NCBI GenBank assembly: GCA_017965425.1
Contig: JAGCPY010000062.1
Location: forward strand, 1 to 56,015
Direction of reading: 5' to 3'
Length of the DNA: 56,015 nucleotides
From: Bacteroidaceae bacterium
Lineage (GTDB): Bacteria > Bacteroidota > Bacteroidia > Bacteroidales > Bacteroidaceae
Part shown: positions 41,601-50,471 of the stretch, piece after piece
Layout: the number at the start of each line of letters is the position of its first letter
Position numbering within the stretch: position 1 is the stretch's first letter
Notes under the pieces: generated by a model
The model's database searches: none
What the model saw: only the letters and a program-made list of their open reading frames with translations
What the model was told of the DNA's origin: nothing
Translations under genes and position numbers: made by a program

Positions 41601-44110
41601 ACTTGGAAATCATAAGCTGTGTTGGGTCTAAGCCCAGTAAGTTCCAGATTGTGCCCGGGGGTTGTCTGGGTGGTGAAATCATTTGTGGTCCGATAGACGT
41701 AAACATCATCGATTTGAAACCACGATTTGTGCTTGCTCTTATGGCGGAATATGATGTAGCCTTCCTGACCATTGAAACGGTCAAGGGAACAGGTGCGATG
41801 ATCTATATTGGTTAAAGTGGAGGCTGTTGTGGGTATCTCATCTATCTTAATAAAGACGTCAGGGGAGAAACGATACTGCATTCTCATCGTGGTGTAGTCA
41901 GAGGAAGAAGTGGTTACCAGCACTTCACATTTGTCCGTTTCCGGATCATAATCATCGCTTAAAGCATCGAATTTTGTCGAGAAATACAATGTCCCCTTCA
42001 AGGGTATCTTTGGCGAAATGAGCCAGTCGTCCATGTCATAGACTCCCGTACTTTCGGTTGGATTGCCGTCTTCGTCAAGCCATGTATAATAATTGATGGA
42101 AACAGCTATCGGGTTCTTCCCTGATGGATTTGCCACTTGCCATGTGGTTGGCGGCTGTTGATGAAACAGTTGGTCAGTCATCTCGTAAGCATACCATTGG
42201 CCGATTCCCCCGCTAAAGTCATCGTGGAAGAAAGCCTTCTCCCTGAAGTTTACGTCGAACGTCTCAGCTTCGCCTGTCCAGGTAATGTTCGCACTCGTGG
42301 CTGTAACGTCGGTAGCCGCTATGTCGTTAAGCGCTGTTGGAGTAATATCAGACAATTCTATGGTGATATCGTCTATATACATATTAAATGGCCTAGCCTG
42401 GACATCGATCCCCACATACTTGGTGCCCGCAGGGCAAATCATCGTATATTTTTCCCAACTCCCCTGTGTACAATAGGTCTGGGCGGTGGAACGAAAGTCG
42501 TCCGCTGTTGTCGTGGAATAGCGCACTCTCATAGGAATGGTCAGATTATTACCATAAACATAGTAATAGAAAGAGAATTTTATGGGACCTGTCGCGTCAA
42601 TCCGAGGCGAAATCACAGTGTTAAACATTTGATGAAGATGTAAACTATAATAACCACCATGACGTGTGTCCATAGTGAATTCTGGGTTGCCATCATCTCT
42701 CGACATGCGCCATCCTCCTGCGAGATTATCATCATCCTCGAAGCCGTACGTGTAAGGCTGGTTTTGCAGAATCTGAATGGTGTAAGGGGCATAATACGTA
42801 TTTCCATCTGCTACCGCCAATACCTCGGTATCCCATACGTATGGGACACGTTCCGTGCTTACTGGTGTGCCCTCTGCCCCATTGATGATGTAGTCACCAA
42901 GCTCTGCCGTAGGGGGTGCCGTGTAAAGGTAGTAAACGCCAGTACCGTCAAGAACGTTTACTACGGAGACGGTGTCCTTCTTGAGTGTAATGGGGTGGTA
43001 CATGATATCGCTAACTTGGCTCATGGGGGAGAATGACCCCTTAAACAGACAGTTCTGTATTTGCAGCGTCAAGACATCACACACGCATATCAGTCCGCCA
43101 GCAGATTCATAGAAGTTACTGATGGTGCCATCAAAGACACATCGATCCATCGATAGTGTGCCCTTGGCGATTCCCACGATACCACCCGCATGGGCGATTC
43201 CCACGATACCACCCGCTGCCGGTACGCCACGGACCGTACCCGAGACAGTAAGGTCGTGAATCGATGCCCCCTGAGCGTAGGCGAAGGGAGCCGCCATGAA
43301 ATCATCCGTCAGCCCTTCGTTGCTGATGTTCACGTAGAGCCTCTTTCCGTTGCCGTCGAAGTTTCCTGCAAAGGGACAGGGGTGCTGGTCAAGATAGCCA
43401 GAGCCCCACATCTTGGTGACAGGTGTCGTGCTGACGTATCCCTCCGGATAATGATTGTAATTATCGTCCAGCTTATAGTGACAGCTGTTGTAGAATGAGG
43501 CCACGTCCGCATCTGCCAAGACATCGGCCATCGCATCCCAATGGGTGGCATTTGCGATAAGGAAAGGATCTGCCGCTGTGCCATAGCCAGAATTGATCAC
43601 CACGTTTACCGCTGTGTACTGGCCATTCAGCTGATACTGATAATTATCATGATTGGGATTATTGGGATTATATTCATAGGTTCGTGCATAAATCTTCACA
43701 TAGAAAGTTTTCGCAACATCTTCGCCGAAAGTATTACTTAAAGGTTCAATTGGGATTCTTGCCTCGAAGCCATGATTGCCAGTGGTGAGGTTATGCACGT
43801 TATTCACGACTTGGCGGGATTTGCGTGTTATACTTTCTGGATAATCCTCAGTCGAAAACCAATCATAACCAGGGTCGTTTTCATCTAACGCAGTTGCAAT
43901 GGTGATGTATAAGTCTATCTCCTGATCCCTTTGGTTCGGGTCATACACCCATCCTCTGACATAGACTTCGCCAATGCCGCCTTTGCAGACCTCAATGTTA
44001 TACACTGGCGACTGCCTGTCTGCCATCGCCGTCGTTGTGGTTAATACTGCGAGCAGAGTCATAGCCACCCGGATCATAAAATTATTCAAGCTATTCATTG
44101 TCGTATTCAT
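38660..44110 (-). CDS. Giant surface protein (1816 residues) with GLUG, jelly-roll and Fn3 modules
   Basis: Signal peptide near 10-32 (MIRVAMTLLAVLTTTTAMA). About 185-370: GLUG/beta-helix segment (FDGNGKRLYVNI, AGGIVGIAHAGGIVGIAKG). About 455-590: jelly-roll carbohydrate-binding-like domain. About 590-640: Fn3 strand set (ATSANITWTG), interrupted by a cleaved-adhesin-like jelly roll (DDWLISPKIPL to GYIIFRHKSKHKSWFQIDDVYV, about 640-800), then Fn3 again. About 860-1310 and 1310-1750 are two closely similar copies of a module of DWNTLCLPF plus GLUG repeats. C-terminal module: LFLGAANTLFYPN, KAFVLNFGDDE, WYDMSGRK, tail GIYIHNGKKIVIK. Linkers are made of translated repeat elements. Upstream, GATCTTTG (44139-44132) could be a weak -7 box. 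Likely secreted or cell-surface; function unknown. Confidence 0.85.
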   Translation of the reverse strand: MNTTMNSLNNFMIRVAMTLLAVLTTTTAMADRQSPVYNIEVCKGGIGEVYVRGWVYDPNQRDQEIDLYITIATALDENDPGYDWFSTEDYPESITRKSRQVVNNVHNLTTGNHGFEARIPIEPLSNTFGEDVAKTFYVKIYARTYEYNPNNPNHDNYQYQLNGQYTAVNVVINSGYGTAADPFLIANATHWDAMADVLADADVASFYNSCHYKLDDNYNHYPEGYVSTTPVTKMWGSGYLDQHPCPFAGNFDGNGKRLYVNISNEGLTDDFMAAPFAYAQGASIHDLTVSGTVRGVPAAGGIVGIAHAGGIVGIAKGTLSMDRCVFDGTISNFYESAGGLICVCDVLTLQIQNCLFKGSFSPMSQVSDIMYHPITLKKDTVSVVNVLDGTGVYYLYTAPPTAELGDYIINGAEGTPVSTERVPYVWDTEVLAVADGNTYYAPYTIQILQNQPYTYGFEDDDNLAGGWRMSRDDGNPEFTMDTRHGGYYSLHLHQMFNTVISPRIDATGPIKFSFYYYVYGNNLTIPMRVRYSTTTADDFRSTAQTYCTQGSWEKYTMICPAGTKYVGIDVQARPFNMYIDDITIELSDITPTALNDIAATDVTATSANITWTGEAETFDVNFREKAFFHDDFSGGIGQWYAYEMTDQLFHQQPPTTWQVANPSGKNPIAVSINYYTWLDEDGNPTESTGVYDMDDWLISPKIPLKGTLYFSTKFDALSDDYDPETDKCEVLVTTSSSDYTTMRMQYRFSPDVFIKIDEIPTTASTLTNIDHRTCSLDRFNGQEGYIIFRHKSKHKSWFQIDDVYVYRTTNDFTTQTTPGHNLELTGLRPNTAYDFQVRSKLYSSVSSWSQLQSFTTEDFKSLADNAGIAALADGKKHDVILEDFKLIRDRNWSTLCLPFDVADGDDTDGITFSGTPLEGATVKELTGSGFSNDVLTMNFTEVSSIEAGKPYIVQLPKGADLVIHNDNEWGALVSRVAAGESFAGRYVTLDSDINVSTMVGTEQHPFCGTFDGNGHTLNVSIDNSGADYAAPFRYINGATICNVKVTGAVSGGQYCSGIVGAALGGTNNIRSCWMAATVTNQNYVGGVLGHGTTSSVTISGCYLTGNLSAQTIGVFCGGSSGGTNAISNCWTSGAYSNGTSITINLFLTDGGEVSLTKCSHNDDRITQGDQIGFMVGSGPIVSCLGDQWTSDDNINVVLKPSADLLSTDIQDPLFERVTVSSNAPTPANLSCGQFEGTYSPFADTSEMLLDTNNTANEAFHAAYGYDRTSLDEGFVNWYNDETLTSPATVIPFNADGNVTLYAGMRVELADSSDNSETIASAVSSGRTHDRTVVLKDRTLYRDDDWNTLCLPFSLNEAQIASSPLAGVTIMELDGTTSNLTNGTLTLNFKEAFSIEAGRPYLVKWQHPTIVIDNASKWESFASAVNNGTSYAGKLVRLAADIDVSTMAGTAEHPFCGIFDGNGHTLNLSIDETGVAYAAPFCYINGATICNLRVTGSVSGGPYCAGIVGAAVGGTNSIRNCWMAASVTSQGNNIGGILGHGTTSAVTISNCYLNGSLSGQAIGVFCGGGSDGGIFTAETCWTVGTYSYTFDSTGATINLNLVRTDGGTITVSNCHHNDSNIEQGDKYTLIGSGDERLANFLGNQWTIDENEHLKLKPSIEFDNTNIVSPVFKDVTIDASAPTPITFTGGQFVGTYNPVALPVDDKSNLFLGAANTLFYPNAANNADGKYYLNACRAYFKLTDPSATVKAFVLNFGDDETTDSLTPNPSPVREGSAGAWYDMSGRKVSLSHNTPSSGEGRGRLPRGIYIHNGKKIVIK
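38709..38824. repeat. Palindromic repeats translated in the C-terminal linkers
   Basis: 38709-38753 (CCTCCCCAGAGGAGG and flanks) encodes SLSHNTPSSGEGRGRLPR between GRKV and the tail; 38791-38824 with CCCCTCTC/GAGAGGGG arms encodes TPNPSPVREGS before the WYDMSGR motif. The first also occurs at 50521-50566 at the same place in the other giant gene. Confidence 0.75.
38750..41530. repeat. Internal tandem duplication of about 1.35 kb
   Basis: Two copies of a module within the 1816-residue gene. Matching points include the segments that encode STLCLPF/NTLCLPF (near 41430 and 40080), HPFCGTFDGNGHTLN / HPFCGIFDGNGHTLN (near 41080 and 39730), and YINGATICN (near 41000 and 39650). The offset is about 1350 bp, and long stretches look similar at the DNA level. 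Confidence 0.7.
43166..43216. repeat. 27-bp tandem duplication
   Basis: GGCGATTCCCACGATACCAC and the next four bases are repeated with a 27-bp period (starts 43166 and 43193). It duplicates nine residues, giving GGIVGIAHAGGIVGIAKG in the 1816-residue protein, without a frame change. Confidence 0.85.
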
Positions 44111-44180
44111 GTTTTTTATCGTTTACGGCCGCAAAGATCCAACTTTTTTTGCGCACATACGCGTACATTGTCTATTAATT

Positions 44181-47100
44181 TTACTTAATCACGACTTTAC
44201 GGCCATTATTGACATAGATTCCCTTCTGTGTTGGCTTGCCGCTGAGGCGGCGGCCATTGAGGTCATACCAGCTGTCATCACCTAGAACCTTGAACTTTGA
44301 ACCTTGAACCTCGCCGACTCCGTCGGTGGGTCTTTCATCGCCGAAGTTCAGCACGAAGGCCTTGACAGCGTTGGGATCATTGGGATCCCCTGCCGTGATG
44401 CCGTTCAGCGTGAAGTATGCGCGGCAGGCGCCGATGGTGGTGGCGTTCTGGCCATCAGGATAGTAGAGGCTGCTGCCGCCGCCGAGGAACAGAACGCTCC
44501 TGTTCTCATCGGTGTAGATGACTGGGCTGTACGTTCCCACGAAATCGACATAGTCGGTCGATACGTTGGCGGTGGCGTCGCTCACGGTGACACCCGTGAA
44601 CACGGGGTTCACGATGCCAGATACCATCTTCGGCACGACATGGCCACCGCTTATCTCCCAACCGTCGCCGAGATTGCTAACAAGCGTTTCGTTGCTCATG
44701 CCGCTGGCATTAGTGCCCTGTGCACCACCGAGTGTCCGCGTGTAGTAACAGTTGGTGATGGTAGGAGCCGGGTTACCGTATCGGCAGATGGTTTGGCTGT
44801 CGCTCGTCGGCTCTGTCTCGCCGCTGGCGAGGGCTGCAGGGGCGTAGAGGCAGTTTTTGATGGTCAACGTAACACCGGTGGGTCTACGCCATCCCACAAT
44901 GCCGCCGCAAGAGGCTGTACCATTGGTGGTGAGTATCTTACCCGTGAAGGAGCAGTTCTCGATGGTGACTATGCCGCTGTTGTTGTCGATGCCGCCCACG
45001 ATGCCTCCATCGGCTGCATTGCCTTTGAAACCACTGGTGAAGGTAACGCTACTTACGCAGTTGGTGATGGTCAGTGCGCCATTAGTAAAGCCTACGAGAC
45101 CGCTGCAAGGATGGCCGTCTGTAGTAGTGACGCTACCGTCTACCTTCAGGTTGCGGATGGTGGCAGAACCTACGTAGCTGAATGGGGCGGTGTTATTGCT
45201 ACCACTAAGGGTGACGTTCAATGTATGGCCGCAGCCGTCGAAAGTTCCCTTGAAGGGATTATCACTGGTTCCCACCATTGTCGATACGCTGATGTCATCG
45301 GCCAGCAACACCTTTTTGCCCTGATAGGAATCGATACCGCTGTTCACATTGTCGGCAAAGGTATTCCAGTCTGCTGCCGAGCGGATGACTAGGTCGGCTC
45401 CCCATTTGACGATGTATGGCTTTCCTGCATCTATACGGTTGAGATTATTGGAGAAAGTCATCGTCAGCGTTCCGTCGCTGAAGGCGGTGCTTTCGAGCGT
45501 CTTCACGGTTGCTCCTTCCAGCGGTGTGCCGGTAAAGTTATAGAGGGCAAATGGTAGGCACAGTGTATTCCAATCGCCGTCGGTGTAGAGCGTGCGCCCA
45601 GCGAGGATGACGTCGTGCTTGTTGCCGTTAGCCGTACTGATGGCATTGCGGTTGTCGGTATTGTTGGCCAGCGTCAGCATGACCGTACCGCACCAGGTGC
45701 AGATACCTTCGGAATAGTTGTGTTCGTAACAGGGTTCGATTCTGACGGACTTGTTGTTGAGGCTTGAGATGCGTGATTCATGGTTGACGGGGGTGGTGTT
45801 GCTGCCTACGAATACGCTTTGCCCATCGGCGATGTATCTTGTGACATCTCCACCAGAGCTTCCCTTGCCGATGGCCTGTGATTCGCCATCCCTTCCTGTA
45901 GCATTGACAGTGCCGCCATAGATATTGACGGTGCCACCACCTCTATTGACACCACCTCCAATACCAGCAGACCAAGGTCCTCCAGTCGCTGTGATGATGC
46001 CACCATGGATGTTGATGTTGCCGCAATCGTTGGAATTGCCAACACTTCCGATGCCTGCGTTGTTAGGGTTTCCGCTGACGCTGGCTATCAACTTGCCGGT
46101 GCCGCCCAGCTGCGAGTAAATATTCAGTGTGTTGCCAGAACTAACAGTGATACCCATTGTGGCTGTCAACGTCTTGCTGTCGTAGAGAATCAAATTCACT
46201 GCGCCAGAGACTGTGACACGTTTGCTGAATGAGACATTGTTGGTGACCACATACCAGCCAGCGCTCAGTGTGATTGCGCTGTTGCTGGAGGTGACGGTGG
46301 TGGGGTTGTCTGGTACGGGAAGTCTTTCAAAGGCATGTAAACTAGTGTTGTATGCAAGATAGTAATCGCCAATCGCCCAGTTAGCCGTGTAGGAGAGGTT
46401 GCCGGAGGAACCGGTGGGGATGGTGACGGTGAGCTGCGGTGTGTCGCCATTGCTACCTGTCCAGCCGATGAAGGTATAGCCCTGCTTGCTTGGATTGTTG
46501 AGGGTGATGGCCTGGCTAACAATGGTGTAGGTCGTGGGGTTAGAAGTGGCCACACTGCCGCCGTCAAGATCGTAGGTGATGGCGAAGATTTCAGCCCACG
46601 TGGCGGTGTATGTGCGGTTGCCCTTTGAGCCTTTCGGTATGGTGACGGTCATGGTTGGTTCAGTGAGTCCGTTGCCCGTCCATCCGATGAAGACATAGCC
46701 GTCGCGGGTAGGATTGTTTAGGGTGATGGCCGCACTCAGTTCGCTGTATGTCGTGGGGTTGGGAGTGGCCACGGTGCCGCCGTCGAGGACGTAACTGATG
46801 GAGTAGAGTTCAGTCCACTTGGCGTAGAGATTCACTACAGCATCTTGTACGTTGGCTAGGTTGTTCACGCTCTGACCATCGGTGTAGGCCACTGCGCCGC
46901 TAGTGGTGGTGCTCCATCCAACGAAATCATACCCGTCGCGGGTGAAGGCGTTGGCAGTGAGTGCCTGTGCTATACCATAGGTGAATTCCTGGTCGCTATA
47001 AACGTCCTCGCCGCCGTCGTTCTTGTGGAAGCGGACGGTGTATGTGATGGGCATCCACTTGGCGTAGAGGGTGACCGAACCGCTGATGGTGATTGTTGCG

Positions 47101-50100
47101 CCGGGGGCGTAGTTGGTGCCAAGACCGTCGGCCTGAGTGTTCCATCCGCCGAAGGTGTATCCCGTGCGTACCAGACTGCCTGTATTGTCAAGGACGGTGA
47201 CGGTCTCACCGGGCAGACATGTGGCGCTGGAGGGGGGTACTGTTCCGCTTGTGGCGTTGTTGCTGTTGTAGATGACACTGCCGCAGGCGATGCCGCAATA
47301 GTCGCATTGATTGGTAGTGGTTTGGTGCTCCGTGCAAGGCGTGAGCGTGATAAAATCTTGGTTCTGGCTAAGACTCCACGATAGGTAGCCATACGTTTCG
47401 AGAGTGCCGCCAACATATATGCGGAATCCTTTGGCTATGTTCCTGGTGACAGCGGCTCCGCTGGAGCCGTGGCCAATAGCTTCTGAGCCAGTGTCATGAC
47501 CCCTGGCTTTGATGATGCCGCCATAGATGGTTACTGAACCGCCACCGCCATATACGCCACCGCCGATGCCAGCCGACCAGGCATTACCTTCAGCTGTGAT
47601 ACGACCGCCGTGGATGGTGATGTCGCCAACAGATGCGTGATTGTTGCTTCCAATACCTGCATTTTTATAAGGCTCATCTTGATTGTTTTGGTCGTATGCA
47701 GTGGCATTCAGGACACCCGTGCCGCCGCTCTGACCATAGATGGTCAATGAGTTGCCTGTATTCACCATGATGCCCTTGGAGGCGGTCAAAGTCTTGCCGT
47801 CACGGAGAATCAAGTGTACCGTACCCCTGACCTCAATACGACTACCCACGGTGACATTGCTTCTCACCACGTACCAGGTCTCAGTGCCGTCAGCACCCAT
47901 TGTCGTAGTGGACGCATTGATGGTGGTGGGGTCATCAACGGTATGCTCCACAAACGAGTGTGTGGCCGTCTGATAGACAAGATAGCTGACAGGCGCATAA
48001 GTTCCACAAAGCGTACAAACGTCGTCCACGTAGTTATGCGAGGTGCAGGGCATCAGCTTGGCGTATTTGGATTGACAGGTGCTCAGACGGTTAGCAGGAG
48101 CGACGGGACTCGAGGCATTTGCGCTGCTATAAACCTTCGTGCCGTCGATGATCAGCGTGCCTGCACTGATGCCGGTACCAGCTCCCGAACCGATGGCCTG
48201 ACTCTCGTCACCTGTGTATGCAGTTCTTGCCGTGGCCATGACCGTGCCACCGATGATGGTGACCGTGCCGCAGTTCGCGCCTACACCGCCACCGATGCCA
48301 GCACCCGTATCACCGCCCGTGGCATTGATGGTGCCGCCGTAGATGGTGATGGTGCCACCGTTACCGTTGCGACCGCCACCGATGCCAGCGCCCCAGTTAC
48401 AACCGATGGCCTCGATGCTACCGCCGTGGATGGTGATGGTACCGCCAGCCTCTTCATAATTGCCGCCAATGCCAGCCTGTCCGTCTGTCGTGGCAAAACT
48501 TTGGAGCTGGCCCGTGCCACCGCTCTGATCATAGATGTTGAGGGTCATGCCTGGTGCCACATGGAGTCCCTTCTCGGCTCTCAGCTTCTTGCCGTCGGCA
48601 AGAATCAGGTGTACTGTGCCGAGCACCTCGATGCGGCTGCTACTGATAGTGACGTTGTTGTTCAAAAAGTACCACGTCTCGGTATCAGCTTCACCCATCG
48701 TCGTGGTGCTTGCCGTAACTGAAATGCAACCAGTTGCAGCCAGTGTCTCGAAATCGCGTGTGGTGGTATTATAAGCACGGTAGGATACACTCGGTACCTC
48801 CACCTGGAGACTGCTGGTCATCTTCGGCACCACATTGCCTTCGCGAACTTCCCAGCCGTCACCGAGCATAGCTCTCAGTGTTTCGCCTGTGGCAGTGGTG
48901 TAAGTACCCTGTGAACCGATATTCTGTGTTTTGTAACTATTGGTAATGGCATTGTTATCGCCATAAGCCAATCTAAGATCTACGCAGCCGTAATAGGTAC
49001 CATCCGCCAGGCAATTGATGAGCGAGTTGTTGTTGCCCGCCCAGCCCTGGAAAATACCTACAGCACTACTGCCACCAGTGATGCTGCCCGAAAAACGGCA
49101 GTTGCGGATAGTATTGATGGAGCTGCTGGCATGACCAATGAAACCGCCGCAGTGCGAGCTGCTGCACGTTATTGCCACCCGCACATCGCAGTTTTCAATC
49201 AGATTTGGATTGCCAACCATGCCGCCAACGAGTCCCGAACAGTGTATGGCTCCGTTGATTGTTCCAGTGACAATCAGATTCTTGATAGTGGCGCCATACA
49301 CATGGTTGAAAGGTGCGGCATATGCATCTGATGAACTGAAATTGAAATTCAATATATGTCCGCAGCCATCGAAGGTGCCCCTGAATCTGTGGTTGGGGTT
49401 GCCGACTGGTGTCGATACGCTGATGTCGGCGGCCAGTTTCACCACCTTGCCCAAATACGACTCGGTGCTGCTGGTTACATTGCTGGCGAATGTGTTCCAG
49501 TCGGCAGCCGAAGTGATGATAAGGTCGGCATCCCCTTCATTGACCCACTGGGCGTAGAGTGTCACAGGCCCTTTATCCTCTGAGGTGGCCGTAAGAGTTG
49601 CCCCGTCAGCATAGGCTGTACCGCTGCCATCCGATTTGGTGTTCCATCCAATAAAGACATAGCCGTCACGGTACATGGTGTTACTTGTCAGCGTGCCACT
49701 ATTCTCAATGGTCTGCTGCGACATCTCGCCGCTGCCGCCGTTGTTGTCGAAGGTGATATGCTTGTAGTAGTAATAGTCCCATGTGTAGCTTTCGTTGGTG
49801 AATTCTGACCAACTCTCTACAAATTCTGCTCCATGAACAGCAACAACAGTCGTCATCATCAGCGCCCACGTCTTGGACTGTGCAGACGAGGAATTCCTGT
49901 TGTCAAAATCAAAGGAATTTGAATAGTTTTTGGTTTCCGTGCCCTTATCTTTTAGTGTACTACGATGGAGGCTATACTCATCACCGGTATGATCAGACCC
50001 ACCATCCGTAAAATCCACAGGCATAGCCTTGAGCGCGTCCACATCATCGCGGGCATACAAAGCCGTAGTATGCCAAGCTGTCGTTCCAGTGAAGCTTTGT

Positions 50101-50450
50101 TTCACCATGTAATTACAGTTCAGCCTCATTCGTGTGTAGGAAGGAACATTCTCTGTATGCCCAAAAAGCGTGTAAACGGCATTCTTTTTTTCACTACCAG
50201 GATTGCCTGATACAAAGGCGCCAAATTTATCAGTGTATTGGCGCATATACAAATTCTCCCAATGCGTATTGTTCAGTCCGTTGTAGGAAATTGAATAATT
50301 ACCCCAGAAGTCACAGCATCCTGAACGTTGTCCATACCATGTCCACGGTCCATTATCCGTAGCCCACGCTGTGGTGGTCATGAGTAGGAGGAGTAAACTC
50401 AAGACGATTCTCATCGTCTGATTTTTTGCAATTCTTGTCAGTCTTGTCAT
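44181..50450 (-). CDS. Giant surface protein (2089 residues) with beta-helix and Listeria-Bacteroides repeats
   Basis: Signal peptide about 12-31 (MRIVLSLLLLLMTTTAWA). About 235-300 and four copies near 1100-1350 are Listeria-Bacteroides (Flg_new/InlB-B-like) repeats, each with GYxFxGW and VTLYAKW-type ends. About 320-460 and 1660-1870 are GLUG repeats. Three right-handed beta-helix modules (about 590-800, 840-1050, 1370-1570) repeat AGIGGG, TITIHGG and TITIYGG strands; each is followed by a C-x2-H-x6-C-x2-C-G motif. The C-terminal module holds DWNTLCLPFAL, LFLGGGSSLYYPDG, KAFVLNFGDE, WYDLNGRRLSGKPTQK and the tail GIYVNNGRKVVIK. The ATG is 21 bp after the stop of the upstream giant gene, so they likely share a transcript. 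Function unknown; adhesion or matrix formation is plausible. Confidence 0.85.
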   Translation of the reverse strand: MTRLTRIAKNQTMRIVLSLLLLLMTTTAWATDNGPWTWYGQRSGCCDFWGNYSISYNGLNNTHWENLYMRQYTDKFGAFVSGNPGSEKKNAVYTLFGHTENVPSYTRMRLNCNYMVKQSFTGTTAWHTTALYARDDVDALKAMPVDFTDGGSDHTGDEYSLHRSTLKDKGTETKNYSNSFDFDNRNSSSAQSKTWALMMTTVVAVHGAEFVESWSEFTNESYTWDYYYYKHITFDNNGGSGEMSQQTIENSGTLTSNTMYRDGYVFIGWNTKSDGSGTAYADGATLTATSEDKGPVTLYAQWVNEGDADLIITSAADWNTFASNVTSSTESYLGKVVKLAADISVSTPVGNPNHRFRGTFDGCGHILNFNFSSSDAYAAPFNHVYGATIKNLIVTGTINGAIHCSGLVGGMVGNPNLIENCDVRVAITCSSSHCGGFIGHASSSINTIRNCRFSGSITGGSSAVGIFQGWAGNNNSLINCLADGTYYGCVDLRLAYGDNNAITNSYKTQNIGSQGTYTTATGETLRAMLGDGWEVREGNVVPKMTSSLQVEVPSVSYRAYNTTTRDFETLAATGCISVTASTTTMGEADTETWYFLNNNVTISSSRIEVLGTVHLILADGKKLRAEKGLHVAPGMTLNIYDQSGGTGQLQSFATTDGQAGIGGNYEEAGGTITIHGGSIEAIGCNWGAGIGGGRNGNGGTITIYGGTINATGGDTGAGIGGGVGANCGTVTIIGGTVMATARTAYTGDESQAIGSGAGTGISAGTLIIDGTKVYSSANASSPVAPANRLSTCQSKYAKLMPCTSHNYVDDVCTLCGTYAPVSYLVYQTATHSFVEHTVDDPTTINASTTTMGADGTETWYVVRSNVTVGSRIEVRGTVHLILRDGKTLTASKGIMVNTGNSLTIYGQSGGTGVLNATAYDQNNQDEPYKNAGIGSNNHASVGDITIHGGRITAEGNAWSAGIGGGVYGGGGSVTIYGGIIKARGHDTGSEAIGHGSSGAAVTRNIAKGFRIYVGGTLETYGYLSWSLSQNQDFITLTPCTEHQTTTNQCDYCGIACGSVIYNSNNATSGTVPPSSATCLPGETVTVLDNTGSLVRTGYTFGGWNTQADGLGTNYAPGATITISGSVTLYAKWMPITYTVRFHKNDGGEDVYSDQEFTYGIAQALTANAFTRDGYDFVGWSTTTSGAVAYTDGQSVNNLANVQDAVVNLYAKWTELYSISYVLDGGTVATPNPTTYSELSAAITLNNPTRDGYVFIGWTGNGLTEPTMTVTIPKGSKGNRTYTATWAEIFAITYDLDGGSVATSNPTTYTIVSQAITLNNPSKQGYTFIGWTGSNGDTPQLTVTIPTGSSGNLSYTANWAIGDYYLAYNTSLHAFERLPVPDNPTTVTSSNSAITLSAGWYVVTNNVSFSKRVTVSGAVNLILYDSKTLTATMGITVSSGNTLNIYSQLGGTGKLIASVSGNPNNAGIGSVGNSNDCGNINIHGGIITATGGPWSAGIGGGVNRGGGTVNIYGGTVNATGRDGESQAIGKGSSGGDVTRYIADGQSVFVGSNTTPVNHESRISSLNNKSVRIEPCYEHNYSEGICTWCGTVMLTLANNTDNRNAISTANGNKHDVILAGRTLYTDGDWNTLCLPFALYNFTGTPLEGATVKTLESTAFSDGTLTMTFSNNLNRIDAGKPYIVKWGADLVIRSAADWNTFADNVNSGIDSYQGKKVLLADDISVSTMVGTSDNPFKGTFDGCGHTLNVTLSGSNNTAPFSYVGSATIRNLKVDGSVTTTDGHPCSGLVGFTNGALTITNCVSSVTFTSGFKGNAADGGIVGGIDNNSGIVTIENCSFTGKILTTNGTASCGGIVGWRRPTGVTLTIKNCLYAPAALASGETEPTSDSQTICRYGNPAPTITNCYYTRTLGGAQGTNASGMSNETLVSNLGDGWEISGGHVVPKMVSGIVNPVFTGVTVSDATANVSTDYVDFVGTYSPVIYTDENRSVLFLGGGSSLYYPDGQNATTIGACRAYFTLNGITAGDPNDPNAVKAFVLNFGDERPTDGVGEVQGSKFKVLGDDSWYDLNGRRLSGKPTQKGIYVNNGRKVVIK
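44284..44310. repeat. GAACCTT/GAACTTT repeat translated in the C-terminal linker
   Basis: GAACCTTGAACTTTGAACC and continuation; on the coding strand it gives EVQGSKFKVLG between KAFVLNFGDE and WYDLNGRR. The unit is 7-8 bp in tandem and reads in frame. Confidence 0.7.
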
Positions 50451-50471
50451 ATTATTCTATGTTGTTGAGTG

